This document shows, piece after piece, positions 25,730-33,984 of a stretch of DNA of 64,000 nucleotides. The DNA is from Chitinophaga sp. MM2321 (GTDB lineage Bacteria > Bacteroidota > Bacteroidia > Chitinophagales > Chitinophagaceae). The stretch is taken from positions 4,340,001 to 4,404,000 of the forward strand of contig NZ_OZ035533.1 in assembly GCF_964033635.1 (NCBI RefSeq), read 5' to 3'. Numbering within the stretch: the stretch's first letter is position 1; each line of letters begins with the position of its first letter. Position numbers and translations under genes: made by a program. Under the pieces are notes generated by a model. That model saw nothing but the letters and a program-made list of their open reading frames with translations, was not told the DNA's origin and did no database searches.

Positions 25730-26443
25730 ATGAAACATAAAGTGCCCCCTGTAACGTCCATTTACTTTGCTACATTGATGAAGGCATATTTACGTGGTAC
25801 TAAAACAAGAGAAGAAGTAATTCAGGACCTCTACGGTCCATCCCTATTACCGCAAGATGCAATGGATCCCGACGAAGATGTAACCCGCATACTGTTGCAG
25901 GTTGCCAGAGATACCAATGAGCACTATTATGATGAAATCATAACAGCGATCACACACGCTACCGATTCGGCCCCATCCCGCGCCGGACTGATCCACCATC
26001 TCCAGGCTTTGCTGGCAGGCGAACTTACCCGGAAGCAATTGCTGCAATGGGCCACCTGGCATAGCGAACCGGACACCGATACCGGCGCCGGCTATTTCGA
26101 TGACCTGGCAGTCGACTATTTCTGTACGCACCTGCTGCCCAATCCGCCGGAAGAGTTTACAACGGCGCATTTCGAACAGGCTTTAAAAATATTGCAACAT
26201 GGCAGCCAGGACCCATTAAAAGATAAAGTGGCGCTGGTGCTGATTTTCGACAAGGAAAAGCAGCGTTTCCTCTTTTACCTGGGCGACTTCATCCAGGGGC
26301 ATAGCACACCGGAACAACTGGATGTTTACCTCCTGAATAAGTTCGGGATGGATCACCAGTCATTTCCTTATATGTCTACTTTATCTACTATTATGCATAA
26401 TCCGGCCAAACTGCCGGCGTTGCTTGAGGTTGCTGCTATGTAA
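25730..26443 (+). CDS. uncharacterised helical protein
   Basis: This is a 237-residue protein that I do not recognise. There is no signal peptide or membrane segment. It is acidic and mostly alpha-helical, with two similar-looking helical halves. The first contains YLRGTKTREEVIQDLYGPSLLP; the second contains ALLAGELTRKQLLQWATWHSE and later YLGDFIQGHSTPEQLDVYLLNKFG. The thrice-repeated pattern of a small residue, G-x-[KES]-[TR] and a helix reminds me of colicin/pyocin immunity-type helical proteins, but there is no toxin gene beside it and I do not assign that role. It is divergent from the RiPP cassette and converges with the gene at 26455. Confidence 0.6.
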   Translation: MKHKVPPVTSIYFATLMKAYLRGTKTREEVIQDLYGPSLLPQDAMDPDEDVTRILLQVARDTNEHYYDEIITAITHATDSAPSRAGLIHHLQALLAGELTRKQLLQWATWHSEPDTDTGAGYFDDLAVDYFCTHLLPNPPEEFTTAHFEQALKILQHGSQDPLKDKVALVLIFDKEKQRFLFYLGDFIQGHSTPEQLDVYLLNKFGMDHQSFPYMSTLSTIMHNPAKLPALLEVAAM

Positions 26444-26454
26444 AAAGCGGATAT

Positions 26455-27318
26455 TTACCGGATCACATCCATCACGGCTATTTTCCGGTTCTCACCGCGT
26501 ACAATGTCCGTCGTGTAGGTATCTACCCGGTCGCCATTTGCATATTTGAGGTGCATTTCCAGTGGCATGGCTACCGGCGGATAGCTCCCCTCGATGAGCA
26601 TGTCCTCCATCTGGTCTTTGTAATGATCGGGTATAAAGGCATAACCAGGGAAAAGTGTGTGCGGTTGCATCGGCACCCAAACAGTGGCGCCCAGCAGGGA
26701 GCGGCTGGTTACATTTACCTTCCCGGAGTCCTCCCGCATATTGTTGGCCGTATATTCTTCGCAGGCCACGCCGGCAATTACTTTTTTAGCGCCTGTCTTA
26801 ATCAGTTGATTCAGATATCCCGACTCTCCCGGGTATACCGGCTCCATCGTTTGCAGGTCCAGCTGCTCTTTGGTGCCACTGCCTATTTTGTGGATAGCGG
26901 TAATGCTGAGTTGGGAGGCTTTGGCAAAATCAGCATAAAACTGGTAAAGTGCGCCCGTACTTTTGCTGACCAGGTGTACCCCCAGCTGCGGCTTTACACT
27001 GCTGTAATAGATCACAATATCCTCTCCTCCCTTAATAACGCGCTGATTTCCCTGCCAGGCCCGGGTTTCCTGGTATACCGCGATATCAAATTCAAATACA
27101 GAATCTATCTGTACCTTCTCATCGCCACCAATAATTAAAGATGGATTTTCATTCAGTGGCTTCCTGCCGGGCATGTCCTCAGGCCCTTCTTCCAGCGTTG
27201 AATCAACATTGGCTGTAGCCAGGCTACGTACCTTTTCTTTCATTTTTTTCAGGAACTGCGCCTGTATAGAGGACCCGCAAAGGATACAAGCCAGGAATAA
27301 CAACGCCCGCTTTTTCAT
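26455..27318 (-). CDS. uncharacterised exported protein (DUF4412-like)
   Basis: This is a 287-residue protein with a signal peptide ending SIQAQ (residue 21). A short basic amphipathic segment (FLKKMKEKVRSLA) follows, then a predicted beta-rich domain. That domain has IDSVFEFDIAVYQETRAW, IVIYYSSVKPQLGVHLVSK, VIAGVACEEYTANN and TVWVPMQPHTLFPGYAF. The phrase KVIAGVACEEY followed by a WVxM(T/Q)P.. segment resembles DUF4412 and GLPGLI-type periplasmic proteins of Bacteroidota, which have no defined function. The gene has its own upstream gap of 78 bases to the LuxE-like gene and converges with 25730-26443. Confidence 0.65.
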   Translation of the reverse strand: MKKRALLFLACILCGSSIQAQFLKKMKEKVRSLATANVDSTLEEGPEDMPGRKPLNENPSLIIGGDEKVQIDSVFEFDIAVYQETRAWQGNQRVIKGGEDIVIYYSSVKPQLGVHLVSKSTGALYQFYADFAKASQLSITAIHKIGSGTKEQLDLQTMEPVYPGESGYLNQLIKTGAKKVIAGVACEEYTANNMREDSGKVNVTSRSLLGATVWVPMQPHTLFPGYAFIPDHYKDQMEDMLIEGSYPPVAMPLEMHLKYANGDRVDTYTTDIVRGENRKIAVMDVIR

Positions 27319-27396
27319 AGGAATAGATTTACGGCAGCAATTTACATTAAATAAATTTACTATGAATATAACCGTAACGGATAAACGGATAAGCGG

Positions 27397-28380
27397 TTAA
27401 CTAACCATCAGGCTACAGCCTCTTAGTGCAGAATTATCGAGCCGGCCCAATACTTCAAACCGGCCATCGGCATGGATCCTGCCGATATCATCGGTCGCAA
27501 TAAAAGCGCAGGAGTAAATATTGGCGAGATCTATTACATTCATAACACCGGCGGCTTTGCCCGCTGTAATCTGGAAAGGGTCATTCTCATCACGCACCAG
27601 CACCTTCATCCAGGGCGGCGTTTCAAAAAATCCCTGTCCTTTGGAATAAGCCTGCGATAACAGCTCGGTCATGCCGTATTCCGCATGTACCGCCGCCACA
27701 CCCAGCCTTTCTTTCAGAAAAGCATGCACCTCTTCCCGGGTCCATTCTTCCCGCCGGCCTTTCATACCACCGGTTTCCATCACAATGGTATGGTTCAATG
27801 TCAGTTGATACTGTTCGGTAAAATCCAGCAAACCGAAAGTCACGCCGATCAGCAACACGGGCTGCTTACGCGCTTCCAGGGCCTTCAGCGCCTGATACAA
27901 CTTATCATGCTCATACAGGTAAAAGCCGCTTTCTTCTCTGCCACTGCGCACAATCATCTCCTGTACCATCCGTACCAGCGATGAATGCTGCCGCTCAAGA
28001 TAAGAAGGCAGCAACCCCACCACCACATAGTCGCTCACCGGCCCATAAAACTGCTCAAAGGCCGTCATAAAGCTCTGTGTGTAAATAGCTGCATCCTTTA
28101 CCAGGTGCCGGCTGTTGACCATTTGTGTAGTACCGCTGCTCTCAAAAACCAGCTGCGGCTCAAATGAACCACATACTACCTGGTGCGTTTTGAAGAACTG
28201 AATAGGCAGATAGGGAATCTCCAGTATACTTTTCACAGCCTCCGGGCGTTTGTGCAACGCATCCACATACGCGCGGTAAAGGGCGTTTTCCCGGTACTGA
28301 TAGTGAAACAGCTCCAGGGCGGCGGCTTCCAGCCCATTTGGCTGCAATGAAAATATATGTTCCGGAGAAACGGCGGTCAT
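27397..28380 (-). CDS. LuxE/PaaK-like acyl-protein synthetase (adenylate-forming)
   Basis: This is a 327-residue protein of the short LuxE type. The nucleotide-binding P-loop-like motif FESSGTT (about residues 80-86) and the adenylation motif AEYGMTELLSQAY (about 236-248) are intact. DDIGRI and GRLDNS occupy the positions of motifs near the hinge. LuxE activates a fatty acid as acyl-AMP and transfers it to a cysteine or partner. In Bacteroidota without luciferase genes, related proteins are annotated only as acyltransferases and their partner is unknown. The gene is monocistronic and divergent from the small lipoprotein at 28531. Its substrate cannot be read here; proximity to an acyl-CoA carboxylase (29109) is suggestive of acyl metabolism only. 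Confidence 0.85.
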   Translation of the reverse strand: MTAVSPEHIFSLQPNGLEAAALELFHYQYRENALYRAYVDALHKRPEAVKSILEIPYLPIQFFKTHQVVCGSFEPQLVFESSGTTQMVNSRHLVKDAAIYTQSFMTAFEQFYGPVSDYVVVGLLPSYLERQHSSLVRMVQEMIVRSGREESGFYLYEHDKLYQALKALEARKQPVLLIGVTFGLLDFTEQYQLTLNHTIVMETGGMKGRREEWTREEVHAFLKERLGVAAVHAEYGMTELLSQAYSKGQGFFETPPWMKVLVRDENDPFQITAGKAAGVMNVIDLANIYSCAFIATDDIGRIHADGRFEVLGRLDNSALRGCSLMVS

Positions 28381-28495
28381 GTATAGCTGTGTTTAAAATC
28401 GTACAAAGTTAGGGAGAAGAATAAATTTACCGGCAGGAAGTAACAATTGTATCAAAAAAAACGTTTTGTCAAAGATGGGTAGAGATAGCTGAATA

Positions 28496-28526
28496 TTTGT
28501 ATATTTCCTAAATTAATGTAGGTTTG
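28496..28526 (+). promoter_or_regulatory. complete Bacteroidota promoter (TTTG-N19-TAGGTTTG)
   Basis: A -33 TTTG at 28496-28499 is followed after exactly 19 bases by TAGGTTTG at 28519-28526, a perfect match to the Bacteroidota consensus. The ATG of the lipoprotein gene is only 4 bases downstream (28531), so the transcript is expected to begin at or next to the start codon. Confidence 0.7.
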
Positions 28527-28530
28527 TTTT

Positions 28531-28977
28531 ATGAAGAAAATTCTGTTTTTGTTCCTGCTGGTCGGCCTTGTATATGCCTGTAAAAAAGATAAGGGTGTTG
28601 GCACTAAACCAATTCTCACGTTTAAAAGCTATTCCATTGATAGTGTAACAGCCACCACTGAGCAAATGACGGTTACCTTAAATGTACGGGACGGTGACGG
28701 AGATATAGAAGACACCCTGGCAATGGCTGTTTTTTATGATAGCATGGGCACCGCAGACTCTCTCTATGGCATCAAGAAAATGCCCGGCATAGGTATCAAC
28801 AAAGGCAAATCAATAAATGCAGACGTCATCCTGCCACTTATCGGATCAGACTTCCTGCTGGGAACAGGCGACAGGCCGAATGACAGCATGCATTTTGCCA
28901 TTTATATCATTGATAATGCAGGTAACTCCAGCGATACCATCTCTACACCCAAGATACCTTATAACAGATTACCATAA
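28531..28977 (+). CDS. small lipoprotein of unknown function
   Basis: This is a 148-residue protein with lipoprotein cysteine Cys17 (VYAC-KK). The mature part is predicted to be a single beta-sandwich. It has ILTFKSYSIDSVTATTEQMTVTLNVRDGDGDIEDTLAM (an Asp-rich, possibly calcium-binding turn) and ends FAIYIIDNAGNSSDTISTPKIPYNRLP. The pattern VRDGDGDI and NAGN-SDTI is seen in many short Bacteroidota lipoproteins of unknown role. It is monocistronic, with a consensus promoter abutting the ATG and a strong terminator 20 bases after the stop. Confidence 0.8.
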   Translation: MKKILFLFLLVGLVYACKKDKGVGTKPILTFKSYSIDSVTATTEQMTVTLNVRDGDGDIEDTLAMAVFYDSMGTADSLYGIKKMPGIGINKGKSINADVILPLIGSDFLLGTGDRPNDSMHFAIYIIDNAGNSSDTISTPKIPYNRLP

Positions 28978-28996
28978 TCATACAAAAGAATAATAG

Positions 28997-29056
28997 ATCA
29001 GACCACTGATTAAACTGAATTATATACGTCAGTTTATTCAGTGGTCTGATTTTTTC
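28997..29056 (+). terminator. intrinsic terminator (22-bp stem) after small lipoprotein gene
   Basis: Arms 28997-29018 and 29029-29050 pair over 22 bases with one mismatch, with a 10-base loop, followed by a run of six T. It ends the lipoprotein transcript before the carboxylase gene. Confidence 0.85.
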
Positions 29057-29108
29057 CTCTTTACACAACCCCTTTTATTGTTTAGCTTTATCATTCATTT
29101 TTCAGCAT

Positions 29109-30647
29109 ATGGATAAAATAGAGGAGTTACAGTCGAAGATAAACGAAGCCATGTTAGGCGGTGGTGAAGCGCGTATCGCTTCCCAGCATAAGAAAGGCAA
29201 GTTGACCGCCCGGGAAAGATTACAGCTGTTGATGGATGAAGGTTCTTTTGAAGAACTGGATATGCTGGTCGCCAACCGTAACCGTGGCCTCACCAGTGAA
29301 CAGGAACAGTTTCTGGGCGATGGCGTAGTAACCGGTTATGGTACCATCAATGGACGAATGGTGTATGTGTTCTCCCAGGACTTTACCGTATACGGCGGCA
29401 GTTTATCTGAACCGCATGCCCGTAAAATCTGCAAAGTAATGGACCTCGCCATGCAGAACGGTGCGCCGTTGATAGGGCTGAATGACAGCGGTGGTGCAAG
29501 AATCCAGGAAGGCGTGGTAAGTCTTGGTGGCTATGCAGACATCTTCTACCGCAATACCCGCGCTTCCGGCGTTATTCCACAGATCTCCGCTATCATGGGG
29601 CCCTGCGCCGGTGGAGCCGTATATTCTCCCGCCATTACCGATTTTATCATGATGGTGGAACAAACCTCTTATATGTTTGTAACCGGTCCAAACGTAGTGA
29701 AGACGGTTACCCATGAAGAAGTAACCTCCGAAGAACTGGGCGGTGCACACACCCATGCAACCAAAAGCGGCGTTACCCATTTCTCCTGTGCCAATGAAGT
29801 AGAATGTATTCAGAATATCAAACAGCTGCTCAGCTATATCCCGCAAAACTGTGAGGAAACAGCGCCGGTATATCCATATACACCTGCCAATGAGGTCAGG
29901 GAAGCCCTGAATACGCTGATCCCGGCCAATGCGAATCAGCCGTATGATATGAAAGAAGTGATCGGACATATAACGGACACGGATAGCTTTTTTGAAGTAC
30001 ATAAAGATTTTGCAGAAAATATTATCGTGGGCTTCGCCCGTATTGCCGGGAGAAGTATTGGTATTGTAGCCAATCAACCCGCTATCCTGGCAGGGGTGCT
30101 CGACATTCATGCCTCTGTGAAAGGCGCCAGGTTTACCCGCTTCTGTGACGCCTTCAATGTGCCGTTGCTCGTACTGGTAGATGTGCCCGGCTTCCTGCCC
30201 GGTACCGACCAGGAATGGAACGGGATCATCACCAACGGCGCCAAACTGTTGTTTGCGCTCAGCGAGGCCACCGTTCCAAAATTAACGGTCACCACCCGCA
30301 AAGCCTATGGTGGCGCGTATTGTGTGATGAACTCCAAACACATCGGGGCAGACCTGAACTTTGCTTTCCCACAGGCAGAAATAGCGGTGATGGGTGCTAA
30401 AGGCGCTGTGGAAATCATTTTCAAAAAAGAAATTGATGCCGCTCCGGATCCGGAAGCACGCATGAATGAACTGGTGGCAGACTATAAAGAAAGATTTGCC
30501 AATCCTTACCTGGCAGCAGAAAAAGGATATATTGATGAAGTGATTATACCCGACCAGACACGCGCAAAACTGATCAAAGGTTTTAAAATGCTTGAAAATA
30601 AAGTGGTAAATATGCCGAGAAAGAAACATGGCAATATACCTTTGTAG
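29109..30647 (+). CDS. acyl-CoA (propionyl-CoA type) carboxylase, carboxyltransferase beta subunit
   Basis: This is a 512-residue cytosolic enzyme of the biotin-dependent carboxyltransferase family. The N-terminal half has [78 protein letters not shown] and [17 protein letters not shown] (oxyanion-hole glycines). The C-terminal half has [42 protein letters not shown] and [19 protein letters not shown]. It transfers CO2 from carboxybiotin to propionyl-CoA or a similar acyl-CoA. Length and order match PccB-type subunits. The biotin carboxylase/biotin carrier subunit is not adjacent. Biotin synthase lies 2.2 kb downstream, but the two are not in one obvious operon. Confidence 0.93.
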   Translation: MDKIEELQSKINEAMLGGGEARIASQHKKGKLTARERLQLLMDEGSFEELDMLVANRNRGLTSEQEQFLGDGVVTGYGTINGRMVYVFSQDFTVYGGSLSEPHARKICKVMDLAMQNGAPLIGLNDSGGARIQEGVVSLGGYADIFYRNTRASGVIPQISAIMGPCAGGAVYSPAITDFIMMVEQTSYMFVTGPNVVKTVTHEEVTSEELGGAHTHATKSGVTHFSCANEVECIQNIKQLLSYIPQNCEETAPVYPYTPANEVREALNTLIPANANQPYDMKEVIGHITDTDSFFEVHKDFAENIIVGFARIAGRSIGIVANQPAILAGVLDIHASVKGARFTRFCDAFNVPLLVLVDVPGFLPGTDQEWNGIITNGAKLLFALSEATVPKLTVTTRKAYGGAYCVMNSKHIGADLNFAFPQAEIAVMGAKGAVEIIFKKEIDAAPDPEARMNELVADYKERFANPYLAAEKGYIDEVIIPDQTRAKLIKGFKMLENKVVNMPRKKHGNIPL

Positions 30648-30662
30648 CAATTACGCCTGACA

Positions 30663-30730
30663 AATAACGAATGACAGCCATTACCCGTAGCTCTTTACAA
30701 AGATCTTCCCGCAAACTGTCATTCGTTATT
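30663..30730 (+). terminator. 15-bp inverted repeat downstream of carboxylase gene
   Basis: AATAACGAATGACAG at 30663-30677 is perfectly complementary to 30716-30730, with a 38-base loop. It could act as a transcription end or RNA-stabilising hairpin. The T-run after the stem is weak, so it may not be a classical terminator. Confidence 0.45.
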
Positions 30731-30766
30731 CATCAGGGTAATGCTTACAAAAAGTAATTTGAATCA

Positions 30767-31600
30767 ATGCTAAAAACCGCATTTAATCTCTTTCTTTTCA
30801 CATCGATCTATATTTCGCTGTGTGCGCTGATGATGATCTGGCAAACCAATCAATTGCTGGACCTCCACTATCAGCAAAATACCTTCTATCTCTTTGTCTT
30901 CTTCTCTACTATATGCAGCTATAATTTTCACTGGTATCTGACGCCGGCTACTTACTCCTCTTCCGAAAGAATTCGCTGGGGAGAAAACCACCGCCCACTG
31001 ATGCTCCTGCTCTGTGGTATCGGCATGATCGGCGCCCTGTATTTTTTCTGGCTGCTACGCGAACACTGGCTGGCACTGAGTGGCAGCGCCATATTGACGT
31101 TCCTCTATTCAGCGCCCAAATTGCCGCATAAAACGTTTACCTGGCTGCGGCGCATCGCTATCGGCAAAACACTGTTCCTCACTTTTGTATGGACCTACGT
31201 AACCACGCTGTTGCCCGCACTGGTGGCAGATCAGCCCATCACCTGGCCCGTGGCATTTATCACGCTGCACCGCTTCTTCCTCATCTATGCCATCTGTATC
31301 CTCTTTGATTACCGCGACCGGGAGTCCGATAAAAAAGAGGGGATCCGCAGCCTGATCACGTATCTCCCGCAAAAAGATCTTGATAAACTCTATTACGGCT
31401 CTCTGGCAATGGCTGCTGTAAGCGCCGCCCTGCTGGGCCCCTACACCACCATACCGGTTATTATCACCCTGATGATACCTGTGGCTGCCACCGCGCTGAT
31501 CACCCGCAAAGCAGAACATACCCAATCGGATTATATGTTCTATTTTGTGCTGGATGGATTCATGGCATTGTCGGCCATGCTCCATTTAGCGATATACTAA
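30767..31600 (+). CDS. UbiA-superfamily-like polytopic membrane protein
   Basis: This is a 277-residue protein with about eight hydrophobic helices (for example 8-25, 38-55, 80-98, 100-115, 128-150 and more to the C-terminus). The segment FDYRDRESDKKEGIRSL (about residues 184-200) matches the second Asp-rich motif of UbiA prenyltransferases (DxxDxxxD followed by GxxT/SL). The first motif (NxxxDxxxD) is not intact: at the equivalent early loop I see YNFHWYLTPAT. It may therefore be an inactive or altered-substrate relative. In active family members the enzyme transfers a prenyl chain to an aromatic acceptor in the inner membrane. It stands 119 bases after the carboxylase and 43 bases before the peptidase gene. 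Confidence 0.7.
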   Translation: MLKTAFNLFLFTSIYISLCALMMIWQTNQLLDLHYQQNTFYLFVFFSTICSYNFHWYLTPATYSSSERIRWGENHRPLMLLLCGIGMIGALYFFWLLREHWLALSGSAILTFLYSAPKLPHKTFTWLRRIAIGKTLFLTFVWTYVTTLLPALVADQPITWPVAFITLHRFFLIYAICILFDYRDRESDKKEGIRSLITYLPQKDLDKLYYGSLAMAAVSAALLGPYTTIPVIITLMIPVAATALITRKAEHTQSDYMFYFVLDGFMALSAMLHLAIY

Positions 31601-31612
31601 ATCCTAAATCCT

Positions 31613-31620
31613 TATTTTTG
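31613..31620 (+). promoter_or_regulatory. -7 box (TATTTTTG) upstream of M42 peptidase gene
   Basis: TATTTTTG matches TAnnTTTG and ends 23 bases before the ATG at 31644. A weak TTTA occurs where the -33 TTTG would be expected. This suggests that the peptidase has its own promoter at the end of the UbiA-like gene. Confidence 0.4.
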
Positions 31621-31643
31621 CTCCACCAGAACTATAAATCATT

Positions 31644-32744
31644 ATGTCTAAAAAACAGAAATCCATATTCAACAAGGAATCACTGACATTCCTGGAAAGC
31701 TATCTGAACAATCCTTCTCCTACCGGTTTTGAGAAAGAAGGACAGAAACTCTGGCTGAAATATCTCGCACCGTATATCGACGAACATTTCGTGGACCCTT
31801 ACGGTTCTGCGGTAGGTGTTATCAATCCTAAAGCGGCATTTAAAGTGGTGATTGAAGCGCATGCCGATGAAATCTCCTGGTTTGTAAACTACATCTCACC
31901 GGAAGGCTTGATCTATGTAATCCGCAATGGTGGCTCAGATCAACAAATTGCTCCTTCTAAAAGGGTGAATATTCATACGGAAAAAGGTACGGTGAAAGCT
32001 GTTTTCGGATGGCCGGCTATTCATACCCGCATCCGTAGCGGCGATGGTAAAGAACCACAACCTAAAGTAGAAAACATCTTCCTGGATTGCGGTGCACGCT
32101 CCCGCAAAGAAGTAGAAGACCTCGGCATCCACGTAGGATGTGTGGCTACTTTTGAAGATGGCTTTGAAGAACTAAACTACGATTATTATATCTGCCGCGC
32201 TATCGACAACCGCATCGGCGGCTTTATGATTGCCGAAGTAGCCAGACTGCTGAAAGAAAAGAAACAACAACTGCCTTTTGGTTTATATATCGTAAACGCC
32301 GTACAGGAAGAAGTAGGATTACGTGGTGCCGAAATGATCGCCAAACGCATTAAGCCCAACCTGGCTATCATCACGGATGTGACACATGATACCACCACAC
32401 CGATGATCAACAAGAACATCGAAGGGGAGATCAAATGTGGCGGTGGTCCCAGCATTACCTACGGCCCTGCTGTACACAACATCCTCCGCGACCTGATCAT
32501 TAAAACAGCCAAAAAGAATGATATCCCCCACCAGCTGCACGCCGTAAGCCGCAGCACCGGTACGGATACAGACGCTTTTGCCTATGCCAATGACGGTACA
32601 CCATCTGCATTGATCAGTTTACCGCTGCGTTATATGCATACCACCGTGGAAATGGTGAAGAAAGATGATATTGAAAATACCATCCAGCTGATTTATCAGA
32701 CACTCCTAAACATTACACCAAAAACAAATTTTCAATACCTCTAA
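31644..32744 (+). CDS. M42-family aminopeptidase / glutamyl aminopeptidase-like metallopeptidase
   Basis: This is a 366-residue cytosolic enzyme. M42 metal ligands and catalytic residues are all visible in order: EAHADEISW (His in AHAD), AIDNRIGG (bridging Asp), VNAVQEEVGLRGAEM (catalytic Glu-Glu), ITDVTHD (Asp), and RYMHTTVEMV (His). SPTGFEKEGQ at the N-terminus and STGTDTDAFAYANDGTPS also fit. It forms large tetrahedral oligomers in related species and trims N-terminal residues from short peptides. Length is normal. The gene begins 43 bases after the UbiA-like gene and has a promoter-like box in that gap. Next downstream is an AT-rich inverted repeat and then bioB. Confidence 0.92.
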   Translation: MSKKQKSIFNKESLTFLESYLNNPSPTGFEKEGQKLWLKYLAPYIDEHFVDPYGSAVGVINPKAAFKVVIEAHADEISWFVNYISPEGLIYVIRNGGSDQQIAPSKRVNIHTEKGTVKAVFGWPAIHTRIRSGDGKEPQPKVENIFLDCGARSRKEVEDLGIHVGCVATFEDGFEELNYDYYICRAIDNRIGGFMIAEVARLLKEKKQQLPFGLYIVNAVQEEVGLRGAEMIAKRIKPNLAIITDVTHDTTTPMINKNIEGEIKCGGGPSITYGPAVHNILRDLIIKTAKKNDIPHQLHAVSRSTGTDTDAFAYANDGTPSALISLPLRYMHTTVEMVKKDDIENTIQLIYQTLLNITPKTNFQYL

Positions 32745-32755
32745 ATAGATATTTT

Positions 32756-32835
32756 GGGATTTACGGATTTTCTGATTTACGAATTTCGGGGATATAAAAC
32801 CCCAAAATCAAAAAATCAAAAAATTCGTAAATCCC
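32756..32835. repeat. AT-rich imperfect inverted repeat (36-base arms)
   Basis: Arms 32756-32791 and 32800-32835 are complementary at about 29 of 36 positions and flank an 8-base centre. The right arm carries CCAAAATCAAAAAATC, which also occurs in the inverted repeat at 36019-36123, so both belong to one dispersed family. It begins 12 bases after the M42 peptidase stop and could act as its terminator. Confidence 0.7.
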
Positions 32836-32848
32836 TGAATATTATTAC

Positions 32849-32856
32849 TACGTTTG
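32849..32856 (+). promoter_or_regulatory. -7 box (TACGTTTG) for bioB
   Basis: TACGTTTG matches TAnnTTTG and lies 24 bases upstream of the bioB ATG at 32881. It directly follows the AT-rich inverted repeat. No clear -33 TTTG is present. No recognisable biotin repressor palindrome was seen. Confidence 0.45.
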
Positions 32857-32880
32857 CTTCTCAATTAATAATCTATACGT

Positions 32881-33861
32881 ATGCAAGATGTGCAGATCCG
32901 TCATGACTGGACGTTAGAAGAAATAAAAGCCATTTACAACACTCCCTTGCTGGAGCTGGTGTATCGTGCTGCCACTATTCACCGCCAATACCAGGATACA
33001 GCGGAAGTGCAGGTTTGCACCCTCCTCTCTATCAAAACCGGCGGTTGCCCCGAAGATTGTGCTTATTGCCCGCAGGCTGCCCGATATAATACAGATATAA
33101 ACGTTCATGGTCTCATGAAAAAAGAGGACGTGCTGAGCTATGCCCAAAAGGCAAAAGATGCCGGCTCTACCCGTTTCTGTATGGGCGCTGCATGGCGCGA
33201 AATACGCGACAACCGCGACTTTGACCGTGTACTGGACATGGTAAAAGGCGTCAATGAAATGGGCATGGAAGTATGCTGTACACTGGGTATGCTGAATGCC
33301 GACCAGGCTAAAAAACTGGCAGATGCCGGCTTATATGCCTATAACCACAACCTGGATACGTCCAGGGAGCACTACGAAGAGATCATCACCACCCGTACTT
33401 ATGACGATCGTTTACAAACGCTGGACAACGTCAGAAAAGCCGGTGTAAGCGTATGTTGCGGTGGTATTATCGGTTTAGGTGAATCGCATGAAGACCGTAT
33501 CGCCATGTTGTATACCCTGAGCAGTTTGCCCAAGCATCCGGACTCCGTACCTATTAATGCACTAAGCCGTGTAAAAGGTACACCGCTGGAGCATCTGCCA
33601 AAAGTAGAGTTCTGGGATATGGTGCGTATGATTGCCACCACCCGGATCCTGATGCCACAAGCCATGGTTCGTCTGAGTGCAGGCCGCGCAGAAATGAGCA
33701 TGTCCGACCAGGCATTATGCTTCATGGCAGGCGCCAACTCTATCTTTACCGGTGAAAAATTACTGACAACAGATAACCCTTCTTTTGAAGAAGACCATAT
33801 GATGTTTGAACTGCTTGGACTGAAAGCCAGGGAAGCATTTAAAGAATCAGTGGAAGTATAA
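32881..33861 (+). CDS. bioB: biotin synthase
   Basis: This is a 326-residue radical S-adenosylmethionine enzyme that inserts sulfur into dethiobiotin, the last step of biotin synthesis. The 4Fe-4S cluster cysteines are Cys56, Cys60 and Cys63 in [62 protein letters not shown] and [15 protein letters not shown] are the classical BioB blocks; they include the Cys, Cys and Arg residues that hold the auxiliary 2Fe-2S cluster. The C-terminal [33 protein letters not shown] is also typical. It is monocistronic, with its own promoter-like box and a strong bidirectional terminator shared with the convergent transketolase. Other bio genes are not in the window. Confidence 0.97.
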   Translation: MQDVQIRHDWTLEEIKAIYNTPLLELVYRAATIHRQYQDTAEVQVCTLLSIKTGGCPEDCAYCPQAARYNTDINVHGLMKKEDVLSYAQKAKDAGSTRFCMGAAWREIRDNRDFDRVLDMVKGVNEMGMEVCCTLGMLNADQAKKLADAGLYAYNHNLDTSREHYEEIITTRTYDDRLQTLDNVRKAGVSVCCGGIIGLGESHEDRIAMLYTLSSLPKHPDSVPINALSRVKGTPLEHLPKVEFWDMVRMIATTRILMPQAMVRLSAGRAEMSMSDQALCFMAGANSIFTGEKLLTTDNPSFEEDHMMFELLGLKAREAFKESVEV

Positions 33862-33878
33862 TCAGCTGATTAAAAAAT

Positions 33879-33930
33879 AAAAGCAAAGAACCCGTCTGGT
33901 AAAATATACCAGACGGGTTCTTTGCTTTTT
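33879..33930. terminator. strong bidirectional terminator between bioB and transketolase
   Basis: A perfect 23-bp stem (33879-33901 with 33907-33929) has a 5-base loop. It is flanked by an A-run on the left and a T-run on the right, so it can stop transcription from both convergent genes. Confidence 0.92.
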
Positions 33931-33937
33931 TATATCC

Positions 33938-33984
33938 AACAAAAAACAACCATCCGGTCAATCCTTTAATCTGAAAATCCTGGT
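33938..33984. repeat. diverged copy of the 47-bp dispersed palindrome arm
   Basis: This segment (CATCCGGTCAATCCTTTAAT and flanks, ending in CCTGGT) aligns along its whole length with the arms of the inverted repeat at 5545-5715, with a handful of substitutions. It contains the transketolase stop codon and encodes the end of that protein (FRLKD). Confidence 0.7.

Noticed and set aside
30663..30742. RNA pseudoknot or riboswitch downstream of the carboxylase (second short pairing ATTACCC with GGGTAAT)
   Set aside because: The crossing 7-base pairing is short and the only support is this one sequence; only the 15-bp hairpin is reported.
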